Below are positions 58,691-64,000 of a stretch of 64,000 nucleotides of DNA, piece by piece; the first letter of the stretch is position 1; each line of letters starts with the position of its first letter. Under the pieces are notes generated by a model that saw nothing but the letters and a program-made list of their open reading frames with translations, was not told where the DNA came from and made no database searches. Location: the NCBI RefSeq assembly GCF_031851795.1, contig NZ_CP134696.1, positions 4,298,501 through 4,362,500 on the forward strand. The letters are read 5' to 3'. Made by a program: the position numbers and the translations under genes. Source of the stretch: Pontibacter sp. G13. GTDB taxonomy: Bacteria; Bacteroidota; Bacteroidia; J057.

Positions 58691-59889
58691 GCCTCTGATT
58701 TTTCTGAATGTACTTGATGGAAAATTTTGCTGGAATTGGCGAGGATCTTGGTGAATCCCTTGACATCCTCTCCGCTCCACGCACGATTCATTTCGCCGTA
58801 GGTGCCAAACTTGGCAGACATCAGGTCAAACTCTGATTGGATACCGAGCGCTTGGAATTGGTAGGGGGTCAATTGAACCTGTACCGTTCCGGTGACATTC
58901 GCCTGCGTACTCCCAAGGAATCCTTCGATGTCACGCATCACGGGTTCTAGGTATTGTCCCTCGTGAAGGAGCATGCCGTACCAGTTGGCCAATTGCTCTT
59001 TCCAGTACAGTTGCCATTTGGTCAGGACATGCTTCTCAAGGAGGTGATGCGCCTTGATGATGATCAGAGGTGCTGCTGCCTCAAATCCCACTCGGCCTTT
59101 GATACCGATGATGGTGTCGCCCACATGGATATCCCGTCCTACGCCATAAGGTCCAGCCAATTCTTCCAGTGCTTGGATGGCTTGAACGGGAGATTCGAAG
59201 GTCTGATCATTGATCCCGACCAATTCACCCTGCTCAAATTTCAGCTCCACAATTTCCGAACCGCTCTTGGTGACTTGGGTAGGGTAGGCAGACTCGGGGA
59301 GATAATCCCAAGAGTTCAGCGTCTCCTTTCCTCCAACAGAAGTTCCCCAAAGTCCCTTGTTGATGGAGTACTGGGCCTTTTCCCAGGAGTATTCCACACC
59401 CTGAGCCTGAAGGTATTCGATCTCTGCCTCGCGGGATAATTGCAAATCACGAATGGGCGTGATGATCTCCGTATCTGGCGCCAGAATGTCAAACACCAAG
59501 TCAAAACGCACTTGGTCATTTCCGGCTCCGGTACTGCCGTGTGCAATGGCGCTGGCTCCGATTTCCACTGCGTAATTGGCGATGGCGACTGCCTGGAAAA
59601 CGCGCTCTGCACTCACGGAAAGCGGATATGAGTTATTCTTCAGGATGTTGCCGAAGATGAGGTACTTCACGCATTGCTCATAGTAATGCTGTACTTCGTC
59701 GAGGACTTTGAAGCTGGCAGCGCCAAGCTCCTTTGCTCGCTGGCCGATATGTTCAAGTTCTTCAGCAGAGAAGCCACCTGTGTTGACGATGGCGGCATGG
59801 ACTTCCATTCCGCGCTCGATGGTCAGGTGTTTGACGCAAAAGGAGGTATCAAGGCCTCCGCTGAATGCCAGTACTACTTTGGGGTTCAT
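58687..59889 (-). CDS. argG: Argininosuccinate synthase ArgG
   Basis: Joins citrulline and aspartate with ATP. The 400-residue protein carries the ATP-pyrophosphatase P-loop SGGLDTS at 10-16, HGSTGAGNDQVRF and the TSVGGKETLNSWDYLP segment. It is the second gene of the operon, 121 bases after the GNAT gene, and overlaps argC by 4 bases. Its citrulline could also come from the neighbouring arcA. argH is not in the window. Confidence 0.95.
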   Translation of the reverse strand: MNPKVVLAFSGGLDTSFCVKHLTIERGMEVHAAIVNTGGFSAEELEHIGQRAKELGAASFKVLDEVQHYYEQCVKYLIFGNILKNNSYPLSVSAERVFQAVAIANYAVEIGASAIAHGSTGAGNDQVRFDLVFDILAPDTEIITPIRDLQLSREAEIEYLQAQGVEYSWEKAQYSINKGLWGTSVGGKETLNSWDYLPESAYPTQVTKSGSEIVELKFEQGELVGINDQTFESPVQAIQALEELAGPYGVGRDIHVGDTIIGIKGRVGFEAAAPLIIIKAHHLLEKHVLTKWQLYWKEQLANWYGMLLHEGQYLEPVMRDIEGFLGSTQANVTGTVQVQLTPYQFQALGIQSEFDLMSAKFGTYGEMNRAWSGEDVKGFTKILANSSKIFHQVHSEKSEA

Positions 59890-60010
59890 GAGTATCTATT
59901 CAGAAAGTGATTCAGTCAAAAAAATGGGTACAAAATCGTTGGGACGAAATGCTGTCAGCATTTCAGTCTAACATGTCTCGGGCTTGGACTCGGGCAAAGG
60001 AGGATAGCGA

Positions 60011-60688
60011 TTAGGATCGGGGCTTCATGAAGTTTTCCCGGATTCGCTGAATGAGTTTGTTGGCATCTCGCCTTCGGAGATGTTGCTTGTATCGCTCCCA
60101 GCGAGATTTGAGCTCGGTGGCTTTTTCGTCAAAAGGAGCTTGTTCGGGAATGGCGGATGTTTTCGCGGGGTCAAACATCATGCCCGTGCACAGACACAGG
60201 CGTTGCTCATTTCGCTGGAGAATATCGAAGTTGGGGCAGCTTTGGCATCCTTTCCAGAATACCTCGTCCGTGGTCAATTCCGAAAAAGTCACAGGCTTGT
60301 AACCAAGTTCGGAGTTGATCTTCATCACTGCCAGGCTCGTCGTGATTCCAAACAGTTTGGAGTCCGGGTATTTTTGGCGAGAGAGTTCAAAGGCGGCCTT
60401 CTTGATCTTTTTGGCCAATCCGCAATGGCGGTAGTTCGGGGATACGATCAGTCCGGAGTTTGCCACATATCGTCCGTGGTCCCACGTTTCGATGTAGCAA
60501 AAACCCGCCACGTTGATTCCTTCTAGGGCAATGATCGCCTTCCCTTCCTCCATTTTGTTGCGTACATACTCGGCTTCGCGTTTGGCGATACCGGTTCCGC
60601 GCGCCTTTGCGGCCTCCTCGATCATATCACAGATGGCTTGGGCATAGGGATAATGTTCCTGCCCGGCCACAAGGACCTGAAAATTCAT
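60011..60688 (-). CDS. GNAT acetyltransferase with a four-Cys cluster, head of the arg operon
   Basis: A 225-residue acyl-CoA N-acyltransferase. The acyl-CoA loop is RHCGLAKKI at 87-95 (Q/R-x-x-G-x-A pattern). It has the strand ANSGLIVSPNY of the GNAT core. After the core is a Cys cluster Cys148, Cys151, Cys165 and Cys167, a likely zinc site, then a basic tail. In Bacteroidota a GNAT gene often heads the arg operon in place of argA, so it is the best candidate for the N-acyl (succinyl or acetyl) transfer to glutamate. The ATG at 60688 gives the standard start. A specific substrate cannot be shown. Confidence 0.72.
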   Translation of the reverse strand: MNFQVLVAGQEHYPYAQAICDMIEEAAKARGTGIAKREAEYVRNKMEEGKAIIALEGINVAGFCYIETWDHGRYVANSGLIVSPNYRHCGLAKKIKKAAFELSRQKYPDSKLFGITTSLAVMKINSELGYKPVTFSELTTDEVFWKGCQSCPNFDILQRNEQRLCLCTGMMFDPAKTSAIPEQAPFDEKATELKSRWERYKQHLRRRDANKLIQRIRENFMKPRS

Positions 60689-60927
60689 ATCAGTATGTGA
60701 ATAATCGTTCAATGTTGTTTAATTGCCAGATTGGGGGGATGCTCCAAGGCTACGCAGCCAATGTGAAGCTAATGTTTCGGATAGATCAATGATGATATCC
60801 GTAGGGGCGGATGTATGTAGGGTATGACTAGGCCAAGGAGGCCCTTCTACCAAATCTGTGGAGGACTGGCAGGGACGTAGGGATACGTCGGGGGTGATAT
60901 GTGCGGTTCAAATTTTCCACAACGCCA

Positions 60928-60935
60928 CAAATATA
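60928..60935 (-). promoter_or_regulatory. Promoter candidate for the arg operon
   Basis: On the minus strand TATATTTG matches TAnnTTTG exactly. It is 240 bases upstream of the GNAT start. The 312 bases between the GNAT gene and dtd (60689-61000) hold no gene. A long leader for the arg operon would be consistent with control in the leader, but no attenuator is clear. Confidence 0.35.
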
Positions 60936-61000
60936 GCCAGTAGATTGATAGAATCTCGGCTAGGTAAAATTATTTTTGAAAAAATTGTAAAAGTATATCC

Positions 61001-61456
61001 ATGCGCGTGATTCTTCAACGAGTGGCCCATGCCCAAGTGGTGGTGGAAGGAAATACCATCGGGAAAATCGACCAAGGCATGCTGGTGCTGCTCGGAGTGA
61101 CCCATGAGGACCAACAAGCAGATATCGATTGGCTGGTCAAAAAATTGATGCAGCTTCGGGTCTTCAATGATCCGGATGGAAAAATGAATCTTTCCATCCA
61201 AGATGTCGAAGGTGATTTCCTCGTGATCTCCCAATTCACGCTTTTTGCCAACAGCAAGAAGGGCAATCGTCCCTCCTACACGCGATCTGCACCACCAGAT
61301 ATCTCCATACCCATGTATGAGCAATTTGTTCAAACCCTTCGTTCGCAATTTGCGGGCAAGGTCGAAACGGGACAATTCGGAGCAGAAATGAAGGTTTCGC
61401 TCCTCAACGACGGACCTGTCACCATCATCCTCGATTCCAAGCACCGCGACTTTTGA
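61001..61456 (+). CDS. dtd: D-aminoacyl-tRNA deacylase
   Basis: Dtd removes D-amino acids and glycine wrongly attached to tRNA. The 151-residue protein is full length, with the SQFTLFANSKKGNRPSYTRSA segment at 77-97 (catalytic Thr/Ser region) and the Gly-cis-Pro motif in NDGPVTI near 136-142. The glycosyltransferase gene starts at a TTG inside its stop codon, so the two are translationally linked. Confidence 0.94.
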   Translation: MRVILQRVAHAQVVVEGNTIGKIDQGMLVLLGVTHEDQQADIDWLVKKLMQLRVFNDPDGKMNLSIQDVEGDFLVISQFTLFANSKKGNRPSYTRSAPPDISIPMYEQFVQTLRSQFAGKVETGQFGAEMKVSLLNDGPVTIILDSKHRDF

Positions 61457-62775
61457 TCCGCTCCCTCGACATATCATTTCAGCGCTGGGGAACCTGGATC
61501 TTGCTCGGTCTGGGACTGCTGGTCCGAATAGCTTATGCGATTTGGGCGCAGGACTTGATCTGGGAAGGAGATGCGGGTGATTATGTGCAAGAGGCCGAAT
61601 CAGTCCTACGTGGGACCAATTTCCAGCTCTATTGGCCACCGGGACTTCCGCATCTGCTGGCGCTGGGAATGGCGATTTTCGGAGGAAATCCATCTGGAGC
61701 AATTCTCTCCATGCTGGCGATGTACATGCTCCTGCATGTGAGCTTGAATCGGGTCTTGGATGGCCAAGCTCCTGCCTTCCTGAAGTGGACCATTTTGGCA
61801 ATCCTCGCCTTTCAGCCGAGTTGGATTCATCATTCGGTAGCTCCCTTGACGCAGCTTCCAGTGGCACTGTGTCTGGTGGTCGTTTGGAAGTCTTGGAGGG
61901 GTATTTGCAAAATGCGATCAGGGCTTTGGCGCCCTTGGATGTGGGCGGGAATTGCACTTGGGATGGCTGCATTGATCCGTCCAGCTTGCCTGGCGCTCAT
62001 TCCGATTTGGCTGTTTGGTACGTTGGGCTGGATGATTGCCCAGCGCAATGTCCATTGGAAGCTTTGGGCATTTTCCCTATTGATTGCCTTTACATTGATA
62101 GGTACTTGGGAACTCAGGGCCCATGCCTTGTCTGGACGTTGGGTACTGATCAATGATGCCAACGCATACAATCTCTTCATCGGCAACCATGCAGAAACGC
62201 CCCCCTATCGCACTTGGTGGCTTGGTTCCCACGATGAAAGGTCCAATCCACAATTTGCGAATTACTACTCCGAGCGAGATTCGATTGAAGCACTCCCTGC
62301 CGATATGCAAGCACAAGCCTGGTCGGAGGCCGCTTGGAAACACATACGATCGGACTGGTGGAGATTTGGCATTCGGACGGCTAGCAGACTCCGAACCTTT
62401 TGGGGGTTTGATACCTACGTAGCTGGGCAATGGATGAGCCGAGCTTCCATCTTAGGAGTAATCATCTTATTGGGGGATGCCATCTGCTATATCTGCGCGA
62501 TGTGCTGGGCGATGGGCGAGGCGGCGGATCGGTCATCATGGACGGTGGCCCGTTTGGGATTGCTGGGATTGATTGCGGTGTATGCAGCGCCGTACGCCTT
62601 GGCATTTTCGCACCCGACCTACCATTTGGCGCTCATGCCGCTCATCTGGATTTGGGGAGCAAGGATGCCGGATTCGTGGGGAAAAATGTGGAAGAATCCG
62701 TGGGTGATACTAGCTTGGGGATTGTTTCTGGCCATACAGCTGGAATGGGCCCGGGATCTCCTCCTGCGCCCCTGA
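61453..62775 (+). CDS. GT-C membrane glycosyltransferase (family 39-like)
   Basis: A 440-residue protein with about 12 hydrophobic segments. The start is the TTG at 61453, overlapping the dtd stop. A GT-C-like acidic motif follows the first span (IWEGDAGDYVQEAESVLRG), in which Asp residues act at the membrane surface. A second acidic motif (NDANAYNLFIGNHAE) lies after the sixth span. GT-C enzymes use lipid-linked sugars such as undecaprenyl or dolichyl phosphates. Acceptor is unknown. A divergent MazG-like gene is not linked; it follows after 20 bases on the same strand. Confidence 0.7.
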   Translation: MIRSLDISFQRWGTWILLGLGLLVRIAYAIWAQDLIWEGDAGDYVQEAESVLRGTNFQLYWPPGLPHLLALGMAIFGGNPSGAILSMLAMYMLLHVSLNRVLDGQAPAFLKWTILAILAFQPSWIHHSVAPLTQLPVALCLVVVWKSWRGICKMRSGLWRPWMWAGIALGMAALIRPACLALIPIWLFGTLGWMIAQRNVHWKLWAFSLLIAFTLIGTWELRAHALSGRWVLINDANAYNLFIGNHAETPPYRTWWLGSHDERSNPQFANYYSERDSIEALPADMQAQAWSEAAWKHIRSDWWRFGIRTASRLRTFWGFDTYVAGQWMSRASILGVIILLGDAICYICAMCWAMGEAADRSSWTVARLGLLGLIAVYAAPYALAFSHPTYHLALMPLIWIWGARMPDSWGKMWKNPWVILAWGLFLAIQLEWARDLLLRP

Positions 62776-62795
62776 ATTTGACAACGCTTAGCAAG

Positions 62796-63122
62796 ATGAC
62801 TATACAAGAAGCTCAACAGACCGTCGACAAGTGGATCAAGGAGATCGGCGTCAGATATTTTTCCGAACTCACCAATACCGCTATGCTCATGGAGGAAGTG
62901 GGCGAGGTGGCGCGTATCATGGCCCGCCAGTATGGTGAGCAATCCTTCAAGAAGTCAGATGAAGCGGTGAACCTCGCGGACGAGATGGCGGATGTCCTCT
63001 TTGTCTTGATTTGTCTCGCCAATCAGACGGGTATCGATCTGGAGGATGCGTTGCGCAAGAATCTGGACAAAAAGACCAAGCGCGATGCCACCCGCCACCA
63101 GGAAAACGAAAAATTGAAATAG
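62796..63122 (+). CDS. MazG-like nucleotide pyrophosphohydrolase
   Basis: A 108-residue all-alpha NTP pyrophosphatase. The metal-binding E-E-x-x-E pattern is in AMLMEEVGEVARIM and the E-x-x-D pair is in LADEMADVLFVL. The ATG at 62796 gives the common MTIQEAQQTVDKWIKEIG start. The much longer frame from 62430 lies antisense-like inside the glycosyltransferase gene in another frame and was rejected. It probably hydrolyses NTPs or dNTPs, cleaning up damaged nucleotides. Confidence 0.84.
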   Translation: MTIQEAQQTVDKWIKEIGVRYFSELTNTAMLMEEVGEVARIMARQYGEQSFKKSDEAVNLADEMADVLFVLICLANQTGIDLEDALRKNLDKKTKRDATRHQENEKLK

Positions 63123-63256
63123 TCTCCCAGTGGTTTTCCACACGTTAGGAACGGGGAATTGTCGCGGGTTTCGCCAGACCTCCTTTTGCGAATCGCCGCC
63201 GTTATGTAGATGATTATGAACCCAATTCCTACACTTAGAGACGTGTAAAGAACGAG

Positions 63257-63289
63257 GGACCCAAGCCTTTCTGGATGGGTCCTTTTTTT
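63257..63289 (+). terminator. Terminator downstream of the MazG-like gene
   Basis: GGACCCA pairs with TGGGTCC around a 12-base loop and is followed by seven T residues. It lies 134 bases after the MazG stop codon. Confidence 0.8.
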
Positions 63290-63298
63290 ATTTGGGGG

Positions 63299-63531
63299 AT
63301 TTGGGGGGTGCCGCGGCGAGCTTGGGATTAGGTTCCCGCTTGGGCAGAGGATCGCCGCGTCGGGCTGTTCATGGGGTCGCTTTGCTCCGTCCTCGGAAGG
63401 TTGACGGGGTTTGAACTGCGGCTTCTCCAAAGCTAGGATTCGGCTTGACTGCAGATCGCGCTGGCTCGGACTGCTCGTGAACTCGCACCATTACCATCCC
63501 TCACCCCGCACCCAGCCATCCGCACGTCAAA
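63299..63531 (+). repeat. Dispersed intergenic repeat, copy D
   Basis: It begins ATTTGGGGGGTGCCGCGGCG directly after a terminator and ends CCCAGCCATCCGCACGTCAAAA. Both ends match copies A, B and C; the middle differs more. The 545 bases between the MazG-like gene and the VanZ-like gene hold only this repeat and the terminator, followed by AT-rich text before the next start. Confidence 0.6.
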
Positions 63532-63667
63532 AGCTCTGGGGGCTCTCACAATCCAAGCACGTGACCTGTGTTCCCGCCCATCGTCTGATGTGTGCTATTT
63601 ATCCAGAATGCGTAGGAGAGTTTTGGTTTTTATTAAGTACTTTGTATTGCAAAGTTAATTTTCAACC

Positions 63668-64000
63668 ATGCTAAGGATCATCACATTCCTCTTCACACTT
63701 TTGATCATCGCCATTGCGGTGACCGCCAGCGGGAATTTCTGGCCGGAACTATTCCAGTTATCCCATGCCATCCCAATGGGGGACAAGGTGATACATTTCC
63801 TCTTTTTGGGTACACTTTCCCTGTTGTTGAACCTCAATTTCGGGGTACCTACCTTCCGGTTCGCGAATCGCGATTGGATGAAGATCACGTGGATATTGAT
63901 CGGGATCATGTTTTTGGAGGAGTGCAGCCAGATGTATTTCCCACACAGGAGCTTCTCGCTGGGGGATATGACGGCCAATACATTGGGGATTTGGCTATTT
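63668..64000 (+). CDS. VanZ-like membrane protein (N-terminal part)
   Basis: Partial gene running off the right edge; 111 residues are visible from the ATG at 63668. VanZ-like proteins are small membrane proteins of about 110-150 residues. The pattern is seen: a first span (FLFTLLIIAIAVTASG), GDKVIHFLFLGTLSLLL, an LEECSQMYFPHRSFSLGDM segment (E-x-x-Q, R-x-x-S-x-x-D pattern) and the start of the last span. Function is unknown; the family is named after a teicoplanin-resistance gene but most members have other roles. Confidence 0.75.
   Translation, partial: MLRIITFLFTLLIIAIAVTASGNFWPELFQLSHAIPMGDKVIHFLFLGTLSLLLNLNFGVPTFRFANRDWMKITWILIGIMFLEECSQMYFPHRSFSLGDMTANTLGIWLF

Noticed and set aside
60908-61972. 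A 354-codon minus-strand open frame opposite dtd and the glycosyltransferase
   Set aside because: It overlaps two well-supported plus-strand genes. Its translation is rich in Ser, Arg and His without domain features.
62430-63122. Long version of the MazG-like frame, beginning inside the glycosyltransferase gene
   Set aside because: Only the last 108 codons match MazG. The upstream part is the glycosyltransferase gene read in another frame.
1-64000. CRISPR arrays, insertion sequences, phage genes, rRNA and tRNA genes
   Set aside because: I looked for regularly spaced repeats, transposase motifs, integrase motifs and tRNA T-arm patterns and found none that hold. The four repeats described above are irregularly spaced and carry no reading frame.

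Overview
The window reads as core chromosome of a member of the phylum Bacteroidota, probably an aquatic Saprospiria- or Cytophagia-like lineage with medium GC content; I cannot place it more finely. Pointers are an N-succinylornithine-type carbamoyltransferase in the arginine operon, a secreted metalloprotease ending in a type IX secretion (T9SS) sorting domain, promoter candidates of the Bacteroidota form TAnnTTTG, and many small lipoproteins and secreted proteins of Bacteroidota type. No rRNA, tRNA, CRISPR array, insertion sequence or phage gene was recognised.

Layout. 1-5 kb: end of aroQ, pdhA, recF with a DUF721 partner, an NmrA-like reductase, pdxJ. 5-15 kb: a periplasmic HtrA-type protease, then an ABC ATPase followed in the same direction by seven related multi-pass membrane proteins and one broken copy (6973-15190). 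This array is the most unusual part of the window and looks like an uncharacterised transport or membrane system. 15-25 kb: an Omp85-type outer-membrane protein, a zinc-ribbon membrane protein, a HisA-like protein lacking a catalytic Asp, a coiled-coil protein, a thioredoxin-fold/LysM protein, and a NatA/NatB-type ABC exporter. 25-40 kb: tryptophan 2,3-dioxygenase, a TPR protein, the T9SS metalloprotease, YbjQ, a DgkA-type kinase, several secreted or lipoprotein unknowns, a tandem pair of SH3-like/barrel proteins, a cupin, a LysE exporter, a DUF3089 lipoprotein and MiaE. 40-51 kb: adk-obgE and a Lys/Pro repeat protein, a catalytic/non-catalytic M16 peptidase pair, a Ser/Thr phosphatase, NhaD, YhhN and a divergent EF-G paralogue. 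51-64 kb: arginine catabolism (ctlX, arcA) beside the arginine biosynthesis operon GNAT-argG-argC-argD-argF', then dtd, a GT-C glycosyltransferase, a MazG-like protein and the start of a VanZ-like gene.

Four copies of an intergenic repeat of about 170-235 bp (269-490, 15259-15430, 51473-51692 on the minus strand, 63299-63531) lie directly behind gene ends or terminators. They share a 5' end like ATTTGGGSGT and a 3' end like GCCANCCGCAC.

How genes work together: argG, argC, argD and argF' cover most of the acylated-ornithine route to argininosuccinate (argB, argH and the deacylase are outside the window). The adjacent ArcA/CtlX pair could run arginine to citrulline and onward. The M16 pair is translationally coupled through an ATGA overlap. 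The ABC ATPase and its membrane-protein array are spaced 4-18 bp apart over most of their length and are probably one operon. Start codons were often moved downstream of the longest reading frame, to a signal peptide or a conserved N-terminus.
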